Positions 34,726-44,435 of a stretch of DNA of 64,000 nt are shown piece after piece. The notes beneath the pieces are model-generated. The model was not told the origin of the DNA, made no database searches, and was given only the letters and a program-made list of their open reading frames with translations. Source of the stretch: Vibrio cyclitrophicus (lineage in GTDB: Bacteria; Pseudomonadota; Gammaproteobacteria; Enterobacterales; Vibrionaceae); NCBI RefSeq assembly GCF_024347435.1, contig NZ_AP025481.1, forward strand, positions 248,001 to 312,000, read 5' to 3'. The translations under genes were made by a program, and so were the position numbers. Position 1 is the first letter of the stretch, and each line of letters starts with the position of its first letter.

Positions 34726-36162
34726 TTATACTTCAGGGTAAGTCTTGTAGCGCACACCCATCATTTGTTCCATACAGTGAACAACCTGACAGCTGTAGCC
34801 AAACTCGTTGTCGTACCAAATATACAACACGGCGCGGTTGTCTTGTGCGATAGTCGCAACACCGTCAACCACACCAGGGTGGCGAGAGCCAACCAAGTCC
34901 GTCGATACAATCTCAGTCGAGTCTGTGTAATCGATTTGTGCAGACAAAGCAGAAGACAGCGCCATTTCACGCAGGTACTCGTTCAACTCTTCTTTGTTTG
35001 TGCCTTTCTCAAGGTTTAGGTTCGCAACTGCCATTGAAACGTTTGGCGTAGGTACGCGAATCGCATTACCTGTTAGCTTACCTTCCATTTCCGGCATCGC
35101 TTTTGATACTGCTTTAGCAGCGCCAGTCGATGTCAAAACCATGTTCAGTGACGCAGCACGACCACGACGATCACCCGAGTGGAAGTTATCGATTAGGTTT
35201 TGATCATTGGTGAATGAGTGCACCGTTTCGATGTGACCAGACAGCACGCCAAACTTGTCGTGAACCGCTTTCAATACTGGAGTGATTGCGTTAGTAGTAC
35301 AGCTTGCTGCAGAGATGATGGTGTCTTCTGGCTGAATAACATTTTCATTCACACCAAATACCACGTTCTTGATATCGCCTTTACCTGGCGCAGTCAGTAG
35401 AACTTTCTTCGCACCATTACACGCAACGTGTTGGCTTAGGCCTTCCGCATCACGCCATACGCCTGTGTTATCAACCACAAGTGCGTTTTCAATACCGTAA
35501 GCCGTGTAATCCACGTCTTCTGGTTTGTTTGCGTAGATAACTTGGATGAAGTTACCGTTAACGATGATCGCTTTGCGTTCTTGGTCTACAACAATGCTGC
35601 CGTTGAATTGGCCGTGTACAGAGTCACGACGAAGCAGGCTAGCACGTTTTTCTAGGTCGCCATCTTTGCCGCCACGTACAACGATTGCACGCAAACGCAG
35701 TGGATAACCCGGGCCACTTTTCTCGATCAACAGACGAGTGAGCAGTCGGCCAATACGACCAAAACCGTATAATACAACGTCACGAGGTTCTGTCATCGCA
35801 TCGCCTTTAAGCGATTCAATGAGTGCAGTTTGTAGGAAATCATCCAACCCGTTTGTGTCTTCGCGATCTTGCCAGAATGCATGAGCAAGACGACCAACAT
35901 CGATGCGACATGGAGATAGATCCATAGAGATAAGGTGTTGAATGATTGGTTGAGTCTGTTCTGCTGTAAGAGGAGAACCAGTGTAACGTTTTGCGATACG
36001 GTGAGCTTTGATGATGTCGATAGTTGTCGCGTTAACCAGGGTCTTACCGAAGAGGATAACCTCTACGCCTTTTTGACGGTATAACTGACCTAAAGTTGGG
36101 GCGATGGATTCAGCAATAGTTTGACTAGTTTGCCAGTCTAGGAGGTGCTTTTCGGGACTCAT
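34726..36162 (-). CDS. gap: Glyceraldehyde-3-phosphate dehydrogenase, long form
   Basis: This is a phosphorylating NAD-type GAPDH for glycolysis or gluconeogenesis. At 478 aa it is about 145 residues longer than classical GapA. The extra part is a helical N-terminal region (about 1-125) before the Rossmann motif VLYGFGRIGRLLTRLL. The catalytic Cys288 lies in SAASCTTNAITP, and the substrate-binding His is in the segment ETVHSFTNDQ. Its C-terminus ends with WYDNEFGYSCQVVHCMEQM. Long GAPDH forms are known from vibrios and other marine Gammaproteobacteria. A second, short gapA is expected elsewhere in such genomes. Monocistronic. Confidence 0.93.
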   Translation of the reverse strand: MSPEKHLLDWQTSQTIAESIAPTLGQLYRQKGVEVILFGKTLVNATTIDIIKAHRIAKRYTGSPLTAEQTQPIIQHLISMDLSPCRIDVGRLAHAFWQDREDTNGLDDFLQTALIESLKGDAMTEPRDVVLYGFGRIGRLLTRLLIEKSGPGYPLRLRAIVVRGGKDGDLEKRASLLRRDSVHGQFNGSIVVDQERKAIIVNGNFIQVIYANKPEDVDYTAYGIENALVVDNTGVWRDAEGLSQHVACNGAKKVLLTAPGKGDIKNVVFGVNENVIQPEDTIISAASCTTNAITPVLKAVHDKFGVLSGHIETVHSFTNDQNLIDNFHSGDRRGRAASLNMVLTSTGAAKAVSKAMPEMEGKLTGNAIRVPTPNVSMAVANLNLEKGTNKEELNEYLREMALSSALSAQIDYTDSTEIVSTDLVGSRHPGVVDGVATIAQDNRAVLYIWYDNEFGYSCQVVHCMEQMMGVRYKTYPEV

Positions 36163-37010
36163 CTTTACTCGGGACCTTTCACGTTAAGTTTCTGCATTCA
36201 TGGCGGTTGTAGGGAAGCCAATCAGCATAGGGGATTTGAGGCATCAGGCTGTGGTCTTTATTGCCACTTAAATGTGCTTGATATGCCTTGTGTGCAACTT
36301 GTAATTTTTATGTGGCAGGATTGTAAGGTACGACGGGTTATTCTGCTAGGAAAAATAAATGCAGATAAATTATCTATAAAATTCCGATAGAGTAGCCAGA
36401 AATCAACATTTTAGTGTTAATAAAGGCTATTGACTTTAACAATCTGTAGTACTTATTTTTCGACAAAAAATACTTATCTCAAAATATGATATGAAAACCT
36501 GGCCATGGTGAACACTAAAGGTGTGATCATGAACACGAGTTACACGTAAAAAGTAAACGACAAATAAGGCAATCAACGAGTTTTCCTATTCGACCTTTGA
36601 ACAAGCTGAAGTTGAGTGCGGAAAGTACGTAACGCAAGCGTTTAGGTGTCACAAATTTAACCCAACTAACGGCTTGGTTAATATGTAGAATTATTATTGA
36701 CTGCTGAATCAAACCAATGAGCTTTCCGGTCCACGCGTTCTATGAGTGATAATAACTCGATAATGCGTCGTTTCTTTAAGCTTCAATTGTTTAAAGCTCA
36801 GTTATATACACTCTTCATGCTGATACCTCATTTGTTTTTGGGAGTCGTTCTCCCTTTACCCTCTGATATGGATACCAGCGGCGGCTAATTTGTCATTCTG
36901 GGCTCGGAGTATCGTTTGTTCATATCCAATTTGATCAATAACTCCGGTTAATGTCCTATTCTTAACTTAGGCTAGAAAAAATCACTTACGGGAAGGGAGT
37001 CGTTATAAAA
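36163..37010. other. Long intergenic region before the orphan kinase
   Basis: This 848-base gap between GAPDH and the hybrid kinase is AT-rich. It holds the GAPDH promoter, the small ORF candidate at 36742-36888 and a short GGGAG/CTCCC hairpin near 36839-36854. Other possible ORFs here (36145-36390 plus, 36527-36712 minus) have no Shine-Dalgarno sequence and no recognisable content. It is a reasonable place to look for an unannotated small RNA. Confidence 0.45.
36742..36888 (+). CDS. Candidate 48-aa membrane microprotein
   Basis: An ORF of 48 codons starts MSDNNSIMRRFFK and continues with a hydrophobic stretch (LYTLFMLIPHLFLGVVLPLP) before a polar end (SDMDTSGG). A basic segment followed by one hydrophobic helix is a plausible small membrane protein. 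No strong Shine-Dalgarno sequence precedes either ATG (36742 or 36763). It lies 122 bases upstream of the hybrid sensor kinase on the same strand. Could be chance in an AT-rich gap. Confidence 0.3.
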   Translation: MSDNNSIMRRFFKLQLFKAQLYTLFMLIPHLFLGVVLPLPSDMDTSGG

Positions 37011-39653
37011 ATGATAAACATGTCAATTAGATGGCGTCTTATTTTTCTTTCCACCGTTTCTGTATTCATCATGCTTGGATTTACAGTCAATGAAGTGTTG
37101 AAGAACGATAAAAAAATGAGTCACCTTGAGACAACCCGCATTAAGGTTGAAGCGCTTCAATCTTTTAATACTATTTCAAGTGATGCGTATCGATGGTTGG
37201 TTCTGTCTAATGATTCCCCCGAAAAAAGCCAATTACTATCAAGACTGCAAACTGAACTTGATAGGCTATCTCAGTTCGAGAGAAGACTTCAATCGCTCGA
37301 CATTACTTGGACCGTCGAACCACAATTGTTAGAACTGAAGCGTGTGTTAGTTAGCCTAGGTGGAGCTGTAAAAAGTACAGGCGCAATTCCAAACAATGAC
37401 AATACACAGCTAACAGAGCGCGCTTTCGATTTGCTAAAAGATGTATTAATGGAGTTGTCCGAATATCACATTAATTTAGTCGATGAAAAAATCAGTCAAA
37501 CCGATGCGGTGTTTATCAATCTCACTAATTACGTATTTTGGACACAGAGAGAAGCGTGGTTAAGTTACCGCTTATATCGTTCTCCAGAACTGAAAGATCA
37601 ATATCTGTTGAGTTATGTGGGTGCTTTAGAAAGGCAGCAACAGCTGCTAGCGACGTTTTTTCGCTCGGGTAGTCGCTCGCCTGAAATTAGAACACTATTA
37701 AAGACGTTTTCCAAAGACGAATTTCAAGACAGTTTTACTGCACGAATTCTGAAAGGAGATTTCTCGTCACCTGAAATATATGAGCATGTTGAAGGTTTAG
37801 AACGAAAGAAGCAGGCCATTTCAGAAGCGGTGAGTGCTTACACTCAACAACTTCAATCTGATTTGACTAGAAATATTGCGTTGCAGAAAAGACAAACTTT
37901 GATTATGACATTATTGATTCTTGTCGTTTCAGGTGTTTTGCTATGGTTGGGTATCGCGACTTCTTTACGTTTAAACCGAAACTTATCACTCATTTTAAAA
38001 GGGGTTTCTGAATGTGCGGATAGTTACGGTAAGCCTACGGTTATTGAAGTGAAAGGTAACGATGAGCTAGCCGAGTTTACTCAAACCCTGAATCGAGTAA
38101 TGGAGCGTAATCATCAACACAATAAAGAGCTAATTGAAGCAAAAGAGGATGCGATTTCGGCAAACAAAGCGAAAAGTGCGTTCTTAGCTAATATGTCTCA
38201 TGAGATACGAACGCCGCTCAATGGCATTATCGGTATGGCCGAGATCTTATCCCAGAGCCAACTGAGTGCTAACCAACAAGAGGTACTCGAAGATATAGAA
38301 TCGTCTTCACATTCGTTGTTGGTGCTGCTCAATGATATTCTCGATCTTTCTAAGATAGAGTCTGGCAACCTAATGCTGTCGCCACATAATGCCGATTTGC
38401 GAGAAGCGGTTTATGACTCAGTGAGTGTGATTTTGTCGAAAGCGATAAGTAAAGATATTGAACTCGATATCAATATTGACGCTCAAACCCCACGACAACT
38501 GTTTTTCGATGAATACCGCGTTCGACAAGTGCTGACAAACCTGTTGTCTAATGCCATCAAATTTACGTCTAAGGGAATCATTACAACGGATATTGCTTAT
38601 ACACCGATGTCTATGGGCAGAGGTAAGCTCGAGTGTAGTGTATCTGATACCGGGATTGGAATTGAGCCTGAGAAGTTAGAATCCATTTTCGAACCCTTCA
38701 CCCAAGAAGATGGTAGCATTACACGCCAATTTGGCGGCACAGGGTTAGGGCTTGCGATTTGTCGTCAACTTGTGGATTTGATGGGCGGTTATATTACCGC
38801 GCGTTCGCTGAAAGGAGAGGGCTCGACGTTTACTTTTTGTCTGTATGTCGATGTCGTTGAAACTCATGTCCAAACTTTCGAGACTTTAAGTTATGCGACT
38901 ATTATCTCGAACTCTTTTAATTATCTCGATCAACTGGTTAAAGAGTGTGGTCGCTTGAACATCAAACCTAACGTTGTTTCATCTATATCGGCACTTGATG
39001 AGAGCTTAAAAGAAAGTGACTTGGTTTTTTATTGTCACACGCTACATCACTCTATGAGGAAAGATCTTGCAGCGTTAAAGGAGTTATATCCACTGACACG
39101 CGTCATTGTGTGTCAGCATCATTTATTTAAAACCAATCTCATACCAGAATCGGTCCACTCGACCCATACATTACCTTTTTTAGGAAGACGATTCCTAAAC
39201 AGCCTGCAGTCTCTTGATATAGGTGAAGAGCAAGCACCACAGGTGGTATCAAAGGATGAAGAAGTTCGTGCCTTGAATCGACGTATTTTAATTGTTGAAG
39301 ATAACCTGATGAATCAGAAAATAGCCAGTTTCTTCTTGGAGCAAGCGGGCTATGAATATTTGATTGCCAGTAATGGGCAAGAAGCGGTCGATGTGATAAC
39401 CCAAGGAGCTCAGTTTGATGCAATCTTAATGGATTGTATGATGCCGGTTATGGACGGTATAACGGCAACTCGAGCGATCCGACAGTGGGAACTCGATCAG
39501 CAAGCTATACCACTGCCTATTATTGCGTTAACCGCTAGTGTATTAGAAGAAGACATCAAAGATTGCTTTGAAGCAGGAATGAACGCTTATTTACCGAAAC
39601 CTTATAAGTCTCATCAGCTTTATGATCTCTTTAGTAGTCTTGATATCGTCTAG
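37011..39653 (+). CDS. Hybrid sensor histidine kinase with receiver domain
   Basis: This 880-aa membrane sensor has TM1 at about 10-26, a largely helical periplasmic domain of about 265 residues, and TM2 at about 297-318. Then come a HAMP-like linker, a HisKA domain with the His near 396 in [13 protein letters not shown], a HATPase domain with [13 protein letters not shown] and [10 protein letters not shown], a degenerate middle region (about 625-745), and a C-terminal receiver ([11 protein letters not shown], phosphoacceptor Asp in [12 protein letters not shown] near 806, Lys in LPKPYK). There is no Hpt domain and no response regulator gene beside it, so it must signal through a separate phosphotransfer protein. 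Ligand unknown. Confidence 0.9.
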   Translation: MINMSIRWRLIFLSTVSVFIMLGFTVNEVLKNDKKMSHLETTRIKVEALQSFNTISSDAYRWLVLSNDSPEKSQLLSRLQTELDRLSQFERRLQSLDITWTVEPQLLELKRVLVSLGGAVKSTGAIPNNDNTQLTERAFDLLKDVLMELSEYHINLVDEKISQTDAVFINLTNYVFWTQREAWLSYRLYRSPELKDQYLLSYVGALERQQQLLATFFRSGSRSPEIRTLLKTFSKDEFQDSFTARILKGDFSSPEIYEHVEGLERKKQAISEAVSAYTQQLQSDLTRNIALQKRQTLIMTLLILVVSGVLLWLGIATSLRLNRNLSLILKGVSECADSYGKPTVIEVKGNDELAEFTQTLNRVMERNHQHNKELIEAKEDAISANKAKSAFLANMSHEIRTPLNGIIGMAEILSQSQLSANQQEVLEDIESSSHSLLVLLNDILDLSKIESGNLMLSPHNADLREAVYDSVSVILSKAISKDIELDINIDAQTPRQLFFDEYRVRQVLTNLLSNAIKFTSKGIITTDIAYTPMSMGRGKLECSVSDTGIGIEPEKLESIFEPFTQEDGSITRQFGGTGLGLAICRQLVDLMGGYITARSLKGEGSTFTFCLYVDVVETHVQTFETLSYATIISNSFNYLDQLVKECGRLNIKPNVVSSISALDESLKESDLVFYCHTLHHSMRKDLAALKELYPLTRVIVCQHHLFKTNLIPESVHSTHTLPFLGRRFLNSLQSLDIGEEQAPQVVSKDEEVRALNRRILIVEDNLMNQKIASFFLEQAGYEYLIASNGQEAVDVITQGAQFDAILMDCMMPVMDGITATRAIRQWELDQQAIPLPIIALTASVLEEDIKDCFEAGMNAYLPKPYKSHQLYDLFSSLDIV

Positions 39654-39782
39654 TCGTTTTGTTGCCGAGCTCAGTTTTCATTGAGTGATGTTATTGTGAA
39701 GCGCCTTTAACGTTCTCTATAGCGCCATAGAGCTTCATTATTAAATGAAGAATAGGGTTATCTCCAAACGACTGCTAAGTAT

Positions 39783-40019
39783 CTAGCGAACTTCCAAGCC
39801 AAGGTTGTACTGGGCAAGGCAACGACCTACGTAACTTATTTTTAGTAATGCAGCTACCAATATGGTACTGATGTGTGCGACGATCTGGATGGACAAAGAG
39901 AAATGGTCGGCCAAAGGATAGGCAATGATAATGCTCAGTAGCATGAGCAAGGCAGTAATCGCTAAACTGAAGTTTGATACAGAAAGTAGAGTTTGAAAGC
40001 GTTGAGTCATTGTCTTCAT
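39783..40019 (-). CDS. Small inner-membrane protein behind a Fur-like box
   Basis: This 78-aa protein has two hydrophobic segments (about 14-34 and 42-60) and a short Arg-containing C-terminus. AGGA lies 7 bases before ATG 40019, which supports the start. The family is not recognised. The likely promoter region upstream carries a Fur-like 19-mer at 40044-40062, suggesting iron-regulated expression. Confidence 0.68.
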   Translation of the reverse strand: MKTMTQRFQTLLSVSNFSLAITALLMLLSIIIAYPLADHFSLSIQIVAHISTILVAALLKISYVGRCLAQYNLGLEVR

Positions 40020-40043
40020 ATTGAATTCCTAATTGCCAATAAT

Positions 40044-40062
40044 AATTATGATACTTGTTATC
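40044..40062. promoter_or_regulatory. Fur box candidate
   Basis: AATTATGATACTTGTTATC matches the 19-base Fur consensus at 14 of 19 positions by my count. It lies 25-43 bases upstream of the small membrane-protein start, where a repressor would block the promoter. Confidence 0.5.
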
Positions 40063-40188
40063 AATAGCAATTAGCGTTCCAGTTGTTCTAAATTAATATT
40101 ATCAATGCTTTATATTGAATTTAAATACCAATAGGGTCAAATTGACTCTGGTGGGTTTGCGGTCAATGTGACTCGATCGTGTGCTTAA

Positions 40189-40815
40189 TTACCATTGTCT
40201 AAACCCGCAAGTATCGATATGGAATCGAACTCCAGAATATAGCCCCAATCCAACGTTGTTTTTTTGCCCGAATTCAGCATGAATCTTTTTAAGTTTAACG
40301 TGCAGATCGCTTCGAGAAATGCCGTTGGCAGGAACGAGATCTAAGGCACAGAATTCCAAATGTTTGCTTTGCAGAGCCCCTCCAGCCTGCTGGTTGTAAA
40401 TCTTAGAACGTTCGCCTGAAACAGGGATAACAATACCAATTTCAGGCTCGATGTATTGTTGTATGTATTTCAAGGTATTGATCATGTTAGGCACGTTTTT
40501 CTTATTGGGAAGGGTAAACAAAGTGGTGTTACTCATTGCCCAGTCTGTTCCTTGAAGTAGCACTAAATGCAATGGCATACTTTTGGTCACACCAGCATCT
40601 TTGAGCTGTTGCCCAACTTCCTTTACTTTATCTTCTGCATGATTAAGAAGCATCCAACCTCGAAATGCCGATCGAGTCGGAACCTTGTACCCATGAACAT
40701 CGACAACGAGATCGTCATAAGTAATTTCTGTCTCTTCGGTATACAGTCGTTCAAATTCTTCAGGGTAGGGCTGTGCGGTTGATAAAGCTAAGGTAATCAG
40801 AATACTTGCGTACAT
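40189..40815 (-). CDS. Peptidase M15-family protein (D-Ala-D-Ala carboxypeptidase-like)
   Basis: This 208-aa protein has a short hydrophobic N-terminus (MYASILITLALSTAQP) that may act as a signal peptide. The C-terminal part carries the zinc peptidase pattern of family M15: His152 and Asp159 in SKHLEFCALDL, and His199 with Asp201 in FHIDTCGFRQW. GERSKIYNQQAGG also fits that family. It probably trims peptidoglycan peptides in the periplasm. GGAGAG lies 5 bases before the ATG. Monocistronic. Confidence 0.78.
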   Translation of the reverse strand: MYASILITLALSTAQPYPEEFERLYTEETEITYDDLVVDVHGYKVPTRSAFRGWMLLNHAEDKVKEVGQQLKDAGVTKSMPLHLVLLQGTDWAMSNTTLFTLPNKKNVPNMINTLKYIQQYIEPEIGIVIPVSGERSKIYNQQAGGALQSKHLEFCALDLVPANGISRSDLHVKLKKIHAEFGQKNNVGLGLYSGVRFHIDTCGFRQW

Positions 40816-40960
40816 AAGGTCTCTCCATCGCTGATGTTCACCTAGTTATTTTTGTTCCTACGGTTGCTCTGTTTTCTTTAGTTTTTCAGTGTTCTGTAGT
40901 TGTTCAGTTTCATGCGGTTACTTAGGTATGCTTAAGTATAGACGTTAGAATCTAGGTACA
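40816..40960. other. Spacer between M15 gene and terminator
   Basis: This short AT-rich spacer should contain the promoter of the M15 gene. It includes a run of imperfect TTCAGT-like repeats (near 40880-40910). No gene is visible. Confidence 0.35.
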
Positions 40961-40986
40961 AAAAAACCCACTACAAAGAGTGGGTT
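40961..40986 (-). terminator. Terminator on minus strand
   Basis: AACCCACT and AGTGGGTT pair around a 5-base loop, and on the minus strand the hairpin is followed by TTTTTT. It lies just beyond the MITE-like element and probably ended the DUF496 transcript before the element inserted. Confidence 0.75.
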
Positions 40987-40989
40987 ATG

Positions 40990-41255
40990 AGGGCGTGTTG
41001 ACCTTTCGAGCTGGTTTTTGCAGCGAGTTGCTGGGTATTTATACAAGACAGAGGCGTCGATGTGTAGACAGCCTACATGAGAAGCCGATAACGCAGTAGA
41101 AATGACCAGCAAACGCTGCCCGAAGGGTTCGGCTAAAAGCGCTTTACTCTTTGTTGAGGGAGATTTGCTTAGAATGACTAGGCTACTTCTCCCTTGCCGC
41201 GATTAAAACGCTTTTATCTCGAACAAAATTTAACCTCGAAAGGTCAACACGCCCT
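40990..41255. mobile_element. MITE-like element with 21-bp perfect terminal inverted repeats
   Basis: A 266-base non-coding segment is bounded by perfect 21-bp inverted repeats (40990-41010, beginning AGGGCGTGTTGACC, and 41235-41255). It contains no ORF of useful size, is internally structured (AAAAGCGCTTT near 41132 and AAAACGCTTTT near 41205), and separates the DUF496 gene from a terminator. A clear target-site duplication was not found, so the exact ends and the parent transposon are uncertain. Confidence 0.65.
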
Positions 41256-41287
41256 AACATTATTGCAAGTAAATTCGCTAGGTTAGA

Positions 41288-41602
41288 TTACTTCTTACCT
41301 TGGGTTTGCTTGTCTTCTTCTGTTAGTTCACGAATACGACGGCTGATATCGCGACGCGCTTTAGAAATCTCTGCGCTCTTAATGATGTGGTCATCAACAC
41401 GGTCTTCGTAGTCTGCTTTCATGTTTTTGATAATGCCTAAGATTTCGTCATGAGTCATTTCTGGCTTGATGTAATCAAGTAGGTTATCAAGGAGGTCGAC
41501 ACGCTTGCGGTTGTCGCGAACTTTCTTTTCGTTGTCTAAAAGTTCACGCTTAAGTTTGTTCTTACGTCGTGCTTGGTTAACAATTTCAAATACGCTGCTC
41601 AT
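41288..41602 (-). CDS. yeeX: DUF496 / YeeX family protein
   Basis: This 104-aa, highly charged, helical cytoplasmic protein matches the YeeX family: it starts [20 protein letters not shown] and contains [21 protein letters not shown]. The function is not established. Length is typical. The MITE-like element lies 32 bases after its stop. Confidence 0.9.
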   Translation of the reverse strand: MSSVFEIVNQARRKNKLKRELLDNEKKVRDNRKRVDLLDNLLDYIKPEMTHDEILGIIKNMKADYEDRVDDHIIKSAEISKARRDISRRIRELTEEDKQTQGKK

Positions 41603-41797
41603 AGATTCCTTTTCCTATTCGTCAAATACGTTGTCTGGTTCTGATTAAAGCACATCAATTGATGATGTAACAGTCTTTAGATCAAAGCGAAAGTAAGCTT
41701 GTATAATTATTCGGCAGTCTCGCTGATACGTGATTGTTTTTATCTAAGTGTTCACGTTAGTATCCAGTATAGATACTGCATTGATACGAAATGTTAA

Positions 41798-41998
41798 ATG
41801 AAAGAACAACAATTGGAAATAGTAGATTCGGTGGAGCATGCGACTGAATCTTCAGTAGAGAAAAACAAGCTTCGTGAAGCATATGTCCAAGAGCGTACTT
41901 ATTTGGAAGTCGTGGAAATAGAGCTTAATCGTTCTAAGATCATATTGATTGATGAGCAAGGTAGAAAGAAACGAGTACCAATTTTGTCTGAGCACTAG
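41798..41998 (+). CDS. Small hypothetical protein
   Basis: This 66-aa, charged protein has an acidic N-terminal half and a C-terminal part that could form a few beta strands (SKIILIDEQGRKKRVPIL). There is no signal peptide and no strong Shine-Dalgarno sequence. It lies 64 bases upstream of yceH on the same strand. Codon use looks like its neighbours. I do not recognise the family. Confidence 0.5.
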   Translation: MKEQQLEIVDSVEHATESSVEKNKLREAYVQERTYLEVVEIELNRSKIILIDEQGRKKRVPILSEH

Positions 41999-42062
41999 CT
42001 ATTACTGGCTGAATTGTTAAGTGTTGAGGTGGAATTATCAAAAATAATAAAAAGGAAAAACG

Positions 42063-42719
42063 ATGAACACAGTACTTTCCCCAATTGAAGCGAGAATCAT
42101 TGGTTGTTTGATCGAGAAAGAAGTGACTACTCCCGATCATTACCCACTGACACTGAATAGCTTAACAACGGCTTGTAATCAAAAGAGCAATCGTGACCCA
42201 GTTCTTTCTCTGTCAGAGTCAGATGTTTTAGATGCGGTTGATGGTTTGATTGCGCGTCGCATGGTGAGTGATGAAAGCAGCTTCAACAGCCGTGTTAATA
42301 AGTATCAACATCGTTTCTGCAATACTGAATTTGGTGATCTGCAGTTTACCGAGCAAGAGCGTGCGATTATTTGCTGTATGTTACTTCGCGGTGCGCAAAC
42401 ACCCGGTGAACTTCGAACTCGAACGGGCCGCCTAGCGAATTTCAATGATGTGAAAGAAGTGGAAGCTACGTTAGAGAAATTAGCTGCAAGAGAAGCTGGT
42501 GCATTAGTGGTCAAACTTCCTCGCGAAGCGGGTAAACGTGAATCTCGTTACCAACACTTGTTGAGTGGAGAAGTTGATGTTGAAGCGTTTGAGACGGCAT
42601 CTGTTGGCGCGGCTACGCCATCTGCGACGAGCGAAAAGTTTGAAGAACTTGAATCTGAAATCGCAAGCCTAAGAGCAGAAGTGGCGGAGTTGAAAGAGTT
42701 GGTTGAATCACTGCTTTAA
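42063..42719 (+). CDS. yceH: YceH/DUF480 family protein
   Basis: This 218-aa protein consists of two winged-helix-like repeats and a C-terminal coiled coil ([25 protein letters not shown]). Family signatures include [30 protein letters not shown] and the central [21 protein letters not shown] lies 6 bases before the ATG. The molecular function is unknown. Its stop is immediately followed by the start of the GIY-YIG gene. Confidence 0.93.
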   Translation: MNTVLSPIEARIIGCLIEKEVTTPDHYPLTLNSLTTACNQKSNRDPVLSLSESDVLDAVDGLIARRMVSDESSFNSRVNKYQHRFCNTEFGDLQFTEQERAIICCMLLRGAQTPGELRTRTGRLANFNDVKEVEATLEKLAAREAGALVVKLPREAGKRESRYQHLLSGEVDVEAFETASVGAATPSATSEKFEELESEIASLRAEVAELKELVESLL

Positions 42720-43034
42720 ATGACGACGTCTAATAAAGATGCGGATTGGGTCGTGTATCTGATCCGCAATAAAAACAACGCGCTCTATTGTGGAGTAACT
42801 AACAATTTAGAGCGTCGTTTTGAACAACATCAGCAAGGTAAAGGTGCAAAGGCCTTAAAAGGTAAAGGTCCACTTAAGCTAGTTTGGAGTTTTAGTGTCG
42901 GGTCTAAAAGTGAGGCATTGAAAACCGAATACGCGATCAAACAATTGCCCAAATCTCGTAAAGAAAAATTGGTATCACTCAAATTAATCATTGAGTGGCA
43001 AGAAGATAAAATTCAATATACCGAAGTCTCATAA
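42720..43034 (+). CDS. GIY-YIG nuclease-family protein (YhbQ-like)
   Basis: This 104-aa single GIY-YIG domain protein reads VVYLIRNKNNALYCGVTNNLERRFEQH, with the paired Tyr residues and catalytic-type Arg of the family, then a C-terminal helix with SEALKTEYAIKQLPKSRKEKL. YhbQ/UPF0213-type proteins are candidates for DNA-repair nucleases. It starts on the base after the yceH stop, so it is translated from the same message. Confidence 0.9.
   Translation: MTTSNKDADWVVYLIRNKNNALYCGVTNNLERRFEQHQQGKGAKALKGKGPLKLVWSFSVGSKSEALKTEYAIKQLPKSRKEKLVSLKLIIEWQEDKIQYTEVS

Positions 43035-44434
<1,400 letters not shown>

Positions 44435-44435
<1 letters not shown>

Noticed and set aside
36145..36390. Plus-strand ORF of 81 codons over the GAPDH start region
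   Set aside because: It begins inside GAPDH antisense and reads through the GAPDH promoter region. No Shine-Dalgarno sequence or family pattern is present.
39700..39770. Paired hairpins (CTCTAT/ATAGAG and CTTCATT/AATGAAG) after the orphan kinase
   Set aside because: Neither is followed by a T-run on either strand, so I did not call a terminator.
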